From NCBI RefSeq assembly GCF_000021685.1, contig NC_011959.1:1549705-1613704 (forward strand): a stretch of DNA of 64,000 nt, given 5' to 3'. Each line of letters opens with the position of its first letter. The first letter of the stretch is position 1. Below are positions 1 through 8,361 of the stretch, in pieces. The position numbers and the translations under genes were made by a program. Below the pieces are notes generated by a model. It saw nothing but the letters and a program-made list of their open reading frames with translations. It had not been told where the DNA came from and did not search any database. Source of the stretch: Thermomicrobium roseum DSM 5159 (GTDB lineage: Bacteria > Chloroflexota > Chloroflexia > Thermomicrobiales > Thermomicrobiaceae).

Positions 1-1
1 G

Positions 2-919
2 GTCGTCGCGATTTCTGCCAAGGACGGGCGCGTCAAGGCTGTCGGTATCGAGGCCCGGAACATGCTCGGGCGTGAGCCGCGCGACACGATCGAGGTGATC
101 CGACCGATGCGCAACGGCGTGATCGCGGACTACGAGGTCACGCAGGAGATGCTTCGCTACTTCATCAACAAGGCGGTGGGGCGTTTCTCCCTCATCCGCC
201 CAGAAGTGATGATCTCCGTCCCGGCTGGCGTGACCAGCGTGGAACGGCGCGCCGTGCGTGACGCCGCCTTGAATGCTGGCGCACGCCGGGCCTACCTGAT
301 CGCTGAGCCACTCGCTGCCGCCATCGGCGCACGGATCCCGATCGCCGATCCGAGCGGCAACATGGTGATCGACATCGGTGGGGGAACGACCGAAGTCGCC
401 ATCATCTCCCTGAACGGCATCGTGGTCGCCAAATCGGTCCGCATCGGCGGGAACCATCTCGACGACGCGATCGCCGCCTACATCAAGAAAAAGCACAACC
501 TGCGGATCGGCGAACGCACGGCCGAGGAGATCAAGATCGCCATCGGCTCGGCGCTGCCGGTGGAAGACGACATGGTGATGGATGTCCGAGGGCGCGACGA
601 AGTCACGGGCCTACCCCGGACCATCCAGGTGCATGCGAACGAAGTGGTCGAGGCGATCGCCGAGCCGCTGGAAGCCATCCTCACTACCGTCCGTGCTGTC
701 CTCGAGGAAACACCGCCCGAACTCGCCTCCGACATCATCGACAAGGGAATGGTCTTGACCGGTGGCGGCGCATTGCTGCGCAACTTGGACCGCTTGCTGA
801 CCGAGGTGACTGGTGTCCCCTGCTTCGTCGCCGATGATCCCCTCAGCTGTGTCGCCATCGGCACCGGGCTGGCGCTGGAATACTTCGATGTCATCCGCGA
901 TAGCCTGGAAGAGGTCTAG
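2..919 (+). CDS. mreB: Rod shape-determining protein MreB/Mbl family, 3' part
   Basis: This is the C-terminal 305 residues of an actin-like cell-shape ATPase; the frame is open to the left edge, so the true start lies outside the window. MreB polymerises under the inner membrane and guides wall elongation. The visible part begins in the AVG.EA..MLGR region, continues with RPM..GVIADYEVT, and carries the phosphate-2 loop VIDIGGGTTEVA near 361-396 and the adenosine loop TGGGALLRNLD near 760-795. The stop TAG overlaps the stop of the convergent NUDIX gene by three bases inside CTAG. The family call is secure; MreB versus its paralogue Mbl cannot be decided from this part. Confidence 0.95.
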   Translation, partial: VVAISAKDGRVKAVGIEARNMLGREPRDTIEVIRPMRNGVIADYEVTQEMLRYFINKAVGRFSLIRPEVMISVPAGVTSVERRAVRDAALNAGARRAYLIAEPLAAAIGARIPIADPSGNMVIDIGGGTTEVAIISLNGIVVAKSVRIGGNHLDDAIAAYIKKKHNLRIGERTAEEIKIAIGSALPVEDDMVMDVRGRDEVTGLPRTIQVHANEVVEAIAEPLEAILTTVRAVLEETPPELASDIIDKGMVLTGGGALLRNLDRLLTEVTGVPCFVADDPLSCVAIGTGLALEYFDVIRDSLEEV

Positions 920-1389
920 GTGAGAGCGTAGTACTCCGCTTCCTCTCCCCCGCAGGCGATCACGGCATGGATGTGCCGCACGGCCCAGCGCTGACTGGTC
1001 CAGAGCAAGCGAGCGACTGCCTCGTCGAGATCACACCAGGCGTAGTCGTCATGGGCTTGCGACAACCGGACAGCTGCCCGCGGCTCGACCAGCGCGGCGA
1101 AGGCAGGGGCGAGAACGATTGCGTCGCTGGCATGATCGTAGAATTGGGCGATGTAGTCCGCCGAGTAGAGTTTCTGTGGCACCAGCCCAGTCTGCTCCAG
1201 GAGTTCGCGCGCCGCTGCGTCGAGCGCACGCTCGTTCGGCAAAATCCGCCCATGGACAGCGTGCCACGTTCCGCCGAGCGGCGCATCTTCGCGGCGACGC
1301 AACAGGAGGAACTGTACCTCGTGGGCGGGACGCTGCGGCAGACGACGGAAAACATAGACATCGACGAGATCGGCCACGATGCGCGGCAT
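916..1389 (-). CDS. NUDIX hydrolase
   Basis: A protein of about 157 residues with a NUDIX box: G-x5-E-x7-RE-LLEQTG (GRILPNE...RELLEQTGL), in which the usual second Glu of the REUXEE core is Gln. NUDIX enzymes hydrolyse nucleoside diphosphates linked to another group; the substrate cannot be predicted here. The N-terminal strand is VADLVDVYVFRR. I chose the ATG at 1389; a GTG at 1410 would add seven residues. A GGAGG lies 12 nt upstream of the ATG, a little far, so the start is uncertain. The gene converges on mreB with overlapping stop codons. No operon partner is visible; the gene upstream on the same strand ends at 1476. Confidence 0.85.
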   Translation of the reverse strand: MPRIVADLVDVYVFRRLPQRPAHEVQFLLLRRREDAPLGGTWHAVHGRILPNERALDAAARELLEQTGLVPQKLYSADYIAQFYDHASDAIVLAPAFAALVEPRAAVRLSQAHDDYAWCDLDEAVARLLWTSQRWAVRHIHAVIACGGEEAEYYALT

Positions 1390-1475
1390 CGTTCCCCATA
1401 TCCTCCGCACTGGCCCGGCGAGAGCCGGTCGTCCCCCGACGTACAGAGCGAGGATAGCACGTCACCGGAAGAAGC

Positions 1476-1907
1476 TCACCAGCGATGTCGACGGCGCCAC
1501 CATTGGTAGCGGAGCCAGCCAAGGAGTCCCCGGCGCGGTGGGGGGAGGTCGATGTCGCGGCCGCGCCAGCGTCGCGCCGAAGAGGGTGCCCAGGAGTTTC
1601 CGCGGACGAACTGGCGCACGACGGGCGTGAAGAAGGAGAGCAAGCTGGCGATGGCGAGGAGCATCGCTAGGGTGCGCGACCAGTCGCTGACCAGCACAGC
1701 GAGCAGCGCGAGCAGGAACGCCGCTGCCAACAGCACCGTATTTTCCGGCAACGAAAAGTGTGTCCCGGGAAACCGACGACGCGCTCGCGGAAAGCGTGGT
1801 CGTCGCACCAGACGCAGCGCACGTCGCCACCACGGCTCGCGCTCCGCTTTCTCCAAAATCTCGAGAATCTGCTGTTCCAAGCGGGACGAGCGGCGTTCCT
1901 GCGGCAT
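1476..1907 (-). CDS. Small two-TM membrane protein, unknown function
   Basis: 143 residues. An amphipathic, charged N-terminus (RLEQQILEILEKAERE) and a very basic linker are followed by two hydrophobic segments at about 56-75 and 79-97, then an Arg/Trp-rich tail ending WWRRRHRW. The ATG at 1907 is preceded by GAGGAGG at good spacing and sits 11 nt after the stop of the class V aminotransferase gene, so the two are probably cotranscribed. Longer upstream reading in this frame is the shadow of that gene. I do not recognise a family; the basic flanks suggest an inner-membrane protein with both ends in the cytoplasm. Confidence 0.75.
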   Translation of the reverse strand: MPQERRSSRLEQQILEILEKAEREPWWRRALRLVRRPRFPRARRRFPGTHFSLPENTVLLAAAFLLALLAVLVSDWSRTLAMLLAIASLLSFFTPVVRQFVRGNSWAPSSARRWRGRDIDLPPPRRGLLGWLRYQWWRRRHRW

Positions 1908-1918
1908 GGTCGGCCTCC

Positions 1919-3094
1919 TCAGTCCTTGCACTGCGGTGCGCGCGCGAGCGTTGCCACAGCCGCGATGGCTCGATCGATCTCTTCCTCGGACGTCGACCAT
2001 CCAGGCGAAAGGCGGACGGTTCCACAAGGATACGCGCCGATGGACCGGCAGGCCTCGCTGGCACCGTGGAGCCCTGCCCCGACCAGAATGGCGAAGTCCC
2101 GCTCCAGCGCACGCGCCAGGTCGAGCGGTCGCCATCCCTCCACCTGGAACGAGACGAGAGCGACGCGAGAAGCGGCCTGAGCCGGCGTGAACAGCCGCAC
2201 ACCCGGGAGAGCGCTGAGGCCGGCAACGAGTCGCTCGGTGAGCACGCGAGCGCGCTCCCCCGTACTGGCCAGGCCAGTCCGTGCCAGCCAGTCCACGGCC
2301 GCCCCTAAAGCAGCCAGTCCGATCGTATCGAGTGTCCCGGTCTCGTACCGCTCCGGGAGGCTGCGCGGCCCCGCGTCGTCCGGCGACTCGGTTCCTGTCG
2401 CCCCATCGCGCAGCGGAACGAGCTCGGACGGGTCGATGCGCGGGCCGACGACCAGCGCCCCAGTTCCCGGAGGGCCGAGCAGCCACTTGTGCCCGCTGAG
2501 CGCGACCAAATCGGCACCCAGGGCATCGATGGCCAGCGGAATGACTCCCGCCGTCTGGGCTGCATCGATCAGGACAAAGGCCCCGCGAGCATGCGCGAGC
2601 TCGACGATCTCGCTGACCGGCTGGATCGCACCCGTCACGTTGGAGGCGTGGCAGACGACGACGAGACGCGTATTGGGGCGCAACGCGCGGCGCACATCGT
2701 CCGGATCGACTGTCCCATCGGCCCCGACCGGCACGCGCGTGGTGGTGACACCGAACACTTCGAGTGCCCGCAACGGTCTCCGCACCGCATCGTGCTCGAG
2801 CGCGGTCGTCACCACGTGGTCACCCGGGCCCAGCAACCCCTTGAGCGCGAGATTGAGCGCATCGGTACCGCTGGCCGTGAAGACGACACGCCGCGGATCA
2901 GCCACACCGAGGAACGCCGCTAGTCGCTGCCGAGCTTGCTCGACCGCTTCCCAGGTCGCCCGCGCCAGCCGGTGCCCTGTCCGGACGGGAGCACCGCTCG
3001 CCGTCGCCAGGAAGCCAGCGAGCGTTTCGCGCACGACATCCGGTTTGGGCCAGCTGGTCGTGGCGTTGTCCAAATAACTCATCATCCCCGTCAC
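1919..3094 (-). CDS. Class V aminotransferase, cysteine desulfurase-like, catalytic Cys missing
   Basis: A 391-residue PLP enzyme of the NifS/SufS superfamily, closest in sequence style to the 'cysteine desulfurase family protein' group. It has YLDNATTSWPKP at the N-terminus, EHDAV (His101), IDAAQTAG (Asp177, Gln180), the PLP lysine in SGHKWLLG (Lys203) and RLSPGWST..EID at the end. In relatives the active cysteine sits in a GLHCAP motif; here the motif reads GLHGAS, with Gly344 at that place. A Cys occurs six residues later, out of register. The GTG start overlaps the TGA of the ThiF-like gene; ATGs nine and twelve bases downstream are alternatives. It may be a different lyase or transaminase, or an inactive desulfurase. 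Confidence 0.9.
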   Translation of the reverse strand: MTGMMSYLDNATTSWPKPDVVRETLAGFLATASGAPVRTGHRLARATWEAVEQARQRLAAFLGVADPRRVVFTASGTDALNLALKGLLGPGDHVVTTALEHDAVRRPLRALEVFGVTTTRVPVGADGTVDPDDVRRALRPNTRLVVVCHASNVTGAIQPVSEIVELAHARGAFVLIDAAQTAGVIPLAIDALGADLVALSGHKWLLGPPGTGALVVGPRIDPSELVPLRDGATGTESPDDAGPRSLPERYETGTLDTIGLAALGAAVDWLARTGLASTGERARVLTERLVAGLSALPGVRLFTPAQAASRVALVSFQVEGWRPLDLARALERDFAILVGAGLHGASEACRSIGAYPCGTVRLSPGWSTSEEEIDRAIAAVATLARAPQCKD

Positions 3095-4122
3095 ATCCCG
3101 ATGTACCGCGCGTAGAGCACGCGGGCAATCGCAGGATCGGTCGTCCCACGCACGATGGCTCGTCCGTCCGGGAAGACCGTCAACTCATAACCCTCCACCA
3201 TGAATCGTATCAGGTACGGGTTATGCTGGAGCGACCCGAGTGCCGACAGGCGCTCAGCGAGCGCTGCCAGATCGAGCGAGACGGCGGGTCGCACGACGAC
3301 CTGGACGGCATCGCGTCCGCACAGGGAGACGATGCGATTCGCCACCTGCTGGCGGAGGAAGGCACGCTCGCCTCGGCCACAAGCCGGGCAATCCGACCGG
3401 CGCTCCACGGCGATGCGCGCGATCTCCACCTTCCAGAGATCGATGGAGAGCAGGCCAGGGTTGCGAGCGGCCCGGTCGCCCACGAGGAGCTTGAGCGTCT
3501 CGCTAGCTTGCAGGGCACCGACCAGCGCCGCAGCGGGGCCGAGCACACCGACCGTGTCACAGGTGGGAACGCTGCCTGGTGCTGGCGGATCGGGGAACAG
3601 GCAGCGAAGGCAGGCTGTCTCGTCGGGAACGATCGTCATCGTGGAGCCATGTGTCCCGATCACGCCACCGTAGACCCAGGGTCTCCCCAATTCCAGCGCT
3701 GCATCGTTCAAGAGGTAGCGTAGCTCGAAGTTGTCGCTCCCATCGACCACGACATCGACGTCGGCAATTAGCCCAGTGATGGATGCCGCATCGACATCGA
3801 GGACAACCGGCTCCACCGCGATCGCCTGATCGATCCGCTGGACGGCTCGCGCGGCCGCGACCGCCTTCGGGAGCGCGGCCCGCACGTCCTCTTCCTCGTA
3901 GAGCGCCTGACGCTGCAGGTTCGTCCACTCGACCACGTCGCGATCGACCAGCCGGAGGAAGCCGACACCCGCTCGGGCGAGCAGCATGGTCGTGTGACTC
4001 CCGAGTGCCCCCAGCCCGAGGACGCAGACGCGTCCCGCTCGGATGCGGGATTGGCCAGCTCGTCCGATGACCGGGAGAAGGATCTGACGGTGATGGCGCT
4101 CTGCTGACTCGTCGCTGGTCAT
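3091..4122 (-). CDS. thiF: ThiF/MoeB/HesA-type E1-like adenylyltransferase
   Basis: A 343-residue enzyme that activates the C-terminus of a ubiquitin-like sulfur carrier (ThiS or MoaD type) with ATP. Visible are the nucleotide loop GLGALGS (36-42), DRDVVEWTNLQRQ, GSDNFELRYLLND, the zinc cysteines CLRC and CPAC, and the active Cys in PTCDTVG. The C-terminal 80 residues (CGRDAVQV...HNPYLIRF...EGYELTVFPDGRAIV) match the extension seen in Bacillus and Chloroflexota ThiF/MoeB proteins. I chose the ATG at 4122, preceded by GAGAGGGCGGG, over an upstream in-frame extension. It is the first gene of an apparent three-gene operon with the desulfurase-like and membrane proteins, a context that fits sulfur transfer. 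No ThiS or MoaD gene is in the window. Confidence 0.9.
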   Translation of the reverse strand: MTSDESAERHHRQILLPVIGRAGQSRIRAGRVCVLGLGALGSHTTMLLARAGVGFLRLVDRDVVEWTNLQRQALYEEEDVRAALPKAVAAARAVQRIDQAIAVEPVVLDVDAASITGLIADVDVVVDGSDNFELRYLLNDAALELGRPWVYGGVIGTHGSTMTIVPDETACLRCLFPDPPAPGSVPTCDTVGVLGPAAALVGALQASETLKLLVGDRAARNPGLLSIDLWKVEIARIAVERRSDCPACGRGERAFLRQQVANRIVSLCGRDAVQVVVRPAVSLDLAALAERLSALGSLQHNPYLIRFMVEGYELTVFPDGRAIVRGTTDPAIARVLYARYIGM

Positions 4123-4272
4123 CGCGTGTTCCCGCCCTCTCGATATATATGGTACAGTTGCCATCCGGCTCGTCCCAAGCGGGCTGGCCACTGCTCCCGT
4201 GCGTCCGAGGAGCAGCGGCCCGGCTCGCTCTCATGGGGTGCCGCAATCGACGGATGAGGAGAGAGCACGCCC

Positions 4273-4755
4273 GTGAATACCGTTCGCCTGACTGTCGTCG
4301 CTCGCGACGGCGTCGCGAGTTTCCTCGGTCCTGGTCACGCGATCAAGATGCTGGCGGCTGCCTGTAGCCGCAATCCGGTAACCTTGACCGAGCTCCTCGA
4401 CTACACGACCCCCTTCGACGCCGATTTCGTCGAAGGTGTCCGGGCCGGATTGGCAGTGTTCGATGAGCACAACAGTGCCGAGAACGCCACAGCCTTCCAC
4501 ACGGTCGTCCAGCTCCTCAGTCCGGACCGGCTTCCCCCCTTCCGCGTCATCGACGAGCTGACCCGCTCGCTGAGTCTTCAGCCGGTCGGTGTCGGCCTGG
4601 TGCTCTACAACCTGAAAGCTCGCCGGATCGTTCAGCTCGTCAACCAGTACGGGGAACTGCTGCGGCAGGATCGCGGACGGATCCGGCGCGGCGGCGAGCC
4701 GACACGCCTGCTCTACACGTATCGCCTACCGGACGACTGGCGGATCCTGCCCTAG
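4273..4755 (+). CDS. Conserved-looking hypothetical protein, 160 aa
   Basis: GTG start with GAGGAGAG upstream. The protein is soluble, with no signal peptide or membrane segment. It looks like an alpha/beta fold: MNTVRLTVVARDGVASFLG, a helical middle (AIKMLAAACSRNP, ELLDYTTPFDADFV), VVQLLSPDRLPPFRVID and a basic tail. It is divergent from the ThiF-like operon and convergent with tyrA, whose stop codon it overlaps within CTAG. I do not recognise the family. Codon use and spacing look like those of its neighbours, so it is probably a real gene. Confidence 0.75.
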   Translation: MNTVRLTVVARDGVASFLGPGHAIKMLAAACSRNPVTLTELLDYTTPFDADFVEGVRAGLAVFDEHNSAENATAFHTVVQLLSPDRLPPFRVIDELTRSLSLQPVGVGLVLYNLKARRIVQLVNQYGELLRQDRGRIRRGGEPTRLLYTYRLPDDWRILP

Positions 4756-5783
4756 CGATCGCGCTCCGGCTTTTGCCGCTCACGCTCCGGGAGCGAGCGG
4801 CGGCGCGTCAAGAGTCCACCCAAGAACAGCTGCTGCAGGTGCTGGCCGACCGAGAGTTGGGACATTTCACCCGCGGTATCCTGTAGGAGCTCACCGGGAC
4901 GTCGCTCCTGCGTCGCCCACTCGGCGCGGGCATCGCGCGCCTGCTCGAAGGCAGCCTCCAGCTCTCGCAGCGCATCCTCCGAGCCAGCGGCGATCAGCGC
5001 GCGCAGGCTTTCCAACTCGGCGATCGCCGCATCGAGCCAGCGGGTGATCGCTGGTGCATTGGTCGCGCAGATGTCGCGGTACATGCGGGGGCTGCCAGCT
5101 GCCAGGCGCGTGGTGTCGCGGAACCCTCCCGCCGTGAGCTGGCGCATCTCCCGCCAGGCGACATCGCGGCTGGTGACCCGCATGAGGGCGACGGAGAGCA
5201 GGAACGGCAGGTGGCTGATCGCCGCCACGTAGGCATCGTGCTCCTCGGCATCGAGAAAACGCGGCTCGGCGCCGAGCGCCGCGACCAGCCCCAGCACCGT
5301 CTCGATCGCCTCGCGGCTGGCAGTGAGCGACGGCGTCACTACCCAAATCGCTCCCCTAAAGAGATCAGCATCGGCACCTTCGATGCTCTGCGTTTTGCCG
5401 GCCATCGGGTGACCGCCCACGAAGTGCAGCCGTGACGGCAAGCGCTCGGCTGCCCAGCGCAGGACAACCGCCTTGGTGCTGCAGGTATCGGTCACGACTG
5501 CTCCGTCGGGCGCGTGCTCGGCGATCGCCGAAAAGACCTCCGGTACCGCACTCGGTGGCGTGGCCACGACGATGAGATCAGCGCCAGTCAGGGCCTCCGG
5601 TAGCGTCCAGGTCGTCCGGTCGACTGCCTTGATGCGCTTGGCCTCGTTCTGGTGCAGGAGTTCGATGTCGTAGCCGACGACTGTCAGCGGCACACCGCGG
5701 GCCTGGGCAGCCGCCCACCGCTTGAGCCCAAGCCCGATCGAGGCCCCGATGAGTCCCAGTCCGACGATGGTGATTTGCTGCAT
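4752..5783 (-). CDS. tyrA: Prephenate dehydrogenase
   Basis: A 343-residue NAD(P)-dependent oxidative decarboxylase of tyrosine synthesis. It begins with a Rossmann strand and loop, MQQITIVGLGLIGASIG, followed by VVATPPSAV, the VTDTCSTK segment and the substrate-binding HPMAG motif. The helical dimer domain follows (HDAYVAAISHLPFLLSVAL, TAGGFRDTTRLA). I set the start at the ATG at 5783, which has GAGGAG upstream and begins directly with the dinucleotide-binding strand. The C-terminal 60 residues are charged and show no ACT domain, so feedback inhibition by an ACT module is not evident. Arogenate specificity cannot be excluded. Confidence 0.93.
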   Translation of the reverse strand: MQQITIVGLGLIGASIGLGLKRWAAAQARGVPLTVVGYDIELLHQNEAKRIKAVDRTTWTLPEALTGADLIVVATPPSAVPEVFSAIAEHAPDGAVVTDTCSTKAVVLRWAAERLPSRLHFVGGHPMAGKTQSIEGADADLFRGAIWVVTPSLTASREAIETVLGLVAALGAEPRFLDAEEHDAYVAAISHLPFLLSVALMRVTSRDVAWREMRQLTAGGFRDTTRLAAGSPRMYRDICATNAPAITRWLDAAIAELESLRALIAAGSEDALRELEAAFEQARDARAEWATQERRPGELLQDTAGEMSQLSVGQHLQQLFLGGLLTRRRSLPERERQKPERDR

Positions 5784-5954
5784 GACGACTCCTCTGTGCT
5801 GTTCCGGCAACCCCCTGCTCTACCCAGCTCGGTGCAGCTGACACGCGTCCCCACCCGTCGAGACGCGCGCCGGCCCGAGAGGTGCTCTGCTCCGGAGCAG
5901 GGATCGGCTGCTGGCCGCCTGACCGCCGTGTCCACGCCGTTCGATCCTATCATA

Positions 5955-6446
5955 TCAACGCCGAACCAGTTCGAGATCGACCGTCCGGATCCAACCGTCG
6001 CGTCCATCGGGGAGCTCGAGATGCAGCCAGGTCGCGTTGCCGACCTGCTCCTGCTCGCCGAGAAAACGGAGCTCGGTACCCGGTTCCAGGACAGCGACGA
6101 CCTGGTACTGCGTTCCCGGCCCAGCCCGGAAATTGACTTGCGATCCCTGAGCAACACGGTGCGTCGCCTGCCACGCCGGCGTGGGCGTCACCGCAGGTGA
6201 CGCTACCGGAGTCGGACTGGGACGCGGTGCGAGCGCCGCCGGAGTCACGGCTGGAGTGCCGGTCACCGTCGGCGTGACCGCGGGAAGACGCGAGACGAAG
6301 TCGCTGAAGACAGGCGCGAGCCGTGCGTAGATCCACACGAAGCCCGCCAGCGCGATGAAGATCGCCAGTCCCATCGCCAGGCCCAGCCAGATACCGGACT
6401 GGCGCGAACGATGGCGCAGGCGGGCAGAAAGCTCTCGATCGATCAC
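5955..6446 (-). CDS. Membrane-anchored SH3b domain protein
   Basis: 163 residues. A basic N-terminus and one transmembrane segment (about 19-41, IWLGLAMGLAIFIALAGFVW) are followed by a Pro/Thr/Ala-rich linker of about 50 residues with repeated TPxVTP pieces. A bacterial SH3 (SH3b) domain ends the protein: VNFRAGPGTQYQVVAVLEPGTEL...WLHLELPDGRDGWI. SH3b domains usually bind peptidoglycan or extracellular polymers, so the domain should face outward. The start is GTG with GGAGCGAG just upstream. The gene is divergent from the aldehyde dehydrogenase, with about 130 bp between the two starts. Confidence 0.85.
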   Translation of the reverse strand: MIDRELSARLRHRSRQSGIWLGLAMGLAIFIALAGFVWIYARLAPVFSDFVSRLPAVTPTVTGTPAVTPAALAPRPSPTPVASPAVTPTPAWQATHRVAQGSQVNFRAGPGTQYQVVAVLEPGTELRFLGEQEQVGNATWLHLELPDGRDGWIRTVDLELVRR

Positions 6447-6575
6447 CGTCTCGCTCCGGACCGATGCTCCACGAAGCGCCAGCGCACGCTGGCCGCGCTG
6501 CGCAGTATAGCGCAGGCTGCGGTAGACTCGTGCCGAACTCGACGCGATCCCGCGGCCGCAGGAAAGGAGCCGACC

Positions 6576-8075
6576 ATGGCGGACTTCAAGAACTATATCG
6601 ATGGCAAGTGGGTCGAGGCGAAGAGCGGTGCCACGTACGAACGCCGCAACCCCGCGACGGGCGAACTCATCGGCACCTACGCCAGGAGCGGCCCGGAGGA
6701 CGTCGCCGCGGCGGTGGAGGCGGCCAAGGCAGCCTTCGATCGCTGGCGCAAGCTCCCCGCGCCCAAGCGCGGAGAGATCCTCTTCCGTGTCGGCCAGCTC
6801 CTCATCGAGCGCAAGGAACAGCTGGCACGCGAGATGACCGAGGAGATGGGCAAGGTTCTTACCGAGGCCCGAGGCGACGTCCAGGAAGCGATCGACATGA
6901 CCTTCTACATGGCGGGTGAGGGTCGCCGCCTCTGGGGCCAGACGACTCCTTCCGAGCTCCCCCACAAGTGGAACATGACGCAGCGTCGGCCGATCGGCGT
7001 GGTCGGGCTCATCACGCCGTGGAACTTCCCGATCGCCATACCGGCCTGGAAGATCATGCCGGCGCTGATCTGCGGAAACACGGTCGTCTTCAAGCCCGCC
7101 AGCTACACAGCGCGCTCGGCTGTCCGACTCGTCCAAATCTTCGAGGAAGCCGGTTTGCCGCCCGGCGTGCTCAACCTCGTCCTCGGAACCGGCGAGACGG
7201 TGGGGACCGCGCTCGTCCAGCACCCGGACGTCGCGCTCATCTCCTTCACCGGGTCCAACGAGGTCGGCCAGCAGGTCGCCGTCGAGTGTGCGCGATTGGG
7301 CAAGCGCGTTTCGTTGGAAATGGGTGGGAAGAACGCCATCATCGTGATGGATGACGCGAACCTCCGGCTCGCCCTGGACGGGATCGTCTGGAGTGCTTTC
7401 GGGACCTCCGGCCAGCGCTGCACGGCAGCCAGCCGCGTCATCGTGCACGAGGCGGTCTTCCGCGAGCTCGCCGATCAACTCGACGCGCGGGTGAGCCGGC
7501 TCAAGCTCGGCAACGGCCTCGACCCCACGACCGACGTCGGCCCGGTCGTGAGCGAGAGCCAGCTCGAGCGTGTCCACCGCTACGTCCAGATCGGCGTCGA
7601 AGAAGGGGCGCAGATCTTGACCGGTGGACAGATCGCGCGCGACGGGGACCTGGCACGCGGCCACTTCCACCAGCCGACCATCTTCGTCGATGTGCGCCCC
7701 GAGATGCGGATCGCCCAGGAAGAGATCTTCGGACCAGTCACCGCGCTCATCCGGGTGCGCAGCCTCGAGGAAGCGATCGCGGTCTGCAACGGCGTGCGCT
7801 ATGGTCTCTCGGCCTCGATCTTCACCCGCGACATCGACAAGGCATTCCGTGCCATCGAGGACGTCCATACCGGCATCTTCTACGTCAATGCCGGTACCAT
7901 CGGAGCGGAAATTCATCTCCCGTTCGGCGGTACCAAGGCGACCGGGAACGGGCACCGCGAGGCAGGGCAGGCTGCACTCGACGTCTTCAGCGAGTGGCAG
8001 TCGATCTTCATCGACTACAGCGGTCGCCTCCAGCGCGCTCAGATCGACGTCGAGCAGCTCACTGCTGACGACTGA
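6576..8075 (+). CDS. NAD(P)-dependent aldehyde dehydrogenase
   Basis: A 499-residue ALDH-superfamily enzyme that oxidises an aldehyde to the acid. The cofactor-binding TPWNFP has Asn150, LEMGGKNA carries the general base Glu248, and GQRCTAASR the nucleophile Cys282; EEIFGPV and the C-terminal PFGG.K.TGNGHREAG are also present. Length and motifs match semialdehyde dehydrogenases, such as those acting on 2-oxoglutarate semialdehyde or aminoadipate semialdehyde; the substrate cannot be fixed from sequence alone. The ATG at 6576 follows GGAAAGGAG; upstream reading in this frame is not coding. A GC-rich hairpin follows the gene. Confidence 0.92.
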   Translation: MADFKNYIDGKWVEAKSGATYERRNPATGELIGTYARSGPEDVAAAVEAAKAAFDRWRKLPAPKRGEILFRVGQLLIERKEQLAREMTEEMGKVLTEARGDVQEAIDMTFYMAGEGRRLWGQTTPSELPHKWNMTQRRPIGVVGLITPWNFPIAIPAWKIMPALICGNTVVFKPASYTARSAVRLVQIFEEAGLPPGVLNLVLGTGETVGTALVQHPDVALISFTGSNEVGQQVAVECARLGKRVSLEMGGKNAIIVMDDANLRLALDGIVWSAFGTSGQRCTAASRVIVHEAVFRELADQLDARVSRLKLGNGLDPTTDVGPVVSESQLERVHRYVQIGVEEGAQILTGGQIARDGDLARGHFHQPTIFVDVRPEMRIAQEEIFGPVTALIRVRSLEEAIAVCNGVRYGLSASIFTRDIDKAFRAIEDVHTGIFYVNAGTIGAEIHLPFGGTKATGNGHREAGQAALDVFSEWQSIFIDYSGRLQRAQIDVEQLTADD

Positions 8076-8102
8076 CCGCCGCTGCCGAGCGGAACGATCG
8101 CG

Positions 8103-8140
8103 CGAGCCGGCTCCCCACCGAGCCGGCGCGCTGCTTTCCT
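8103..8140 (+). terminator. Putative terminator after the aldehyde dehydrogenase gene
   Basis: A perfect 8-bp inverted repeat GCCGGCTC / GAGCCGGC (8106-8113 and 8120-8127) with a 6-nt loop, followed by a T-containing stretch (GCTGCTTTCCTC). The remaining bases to 8361 show no gene and no further clear structure. Confidence 0.45.
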
Positions 8141-8361
8141 CACTGGACACAGGCGAACCGAGACACGAGGCGACCGACATGGTCATTGGCCAGAAGTGCC
8201 GGTGCCCGAGAAGGACGACGCGTCACCGGCCGGGACGGCGCCCACTGGCCAGCCTGATCGGTCGACAGGGCACTCGTCACCGAGGTCAGTCCCAGTCGCG
8301 CGGTCGCTGGCCGATGACCAACCGCTGCACGCCATGCCAGGACACTGGCTCACCCAACCGG

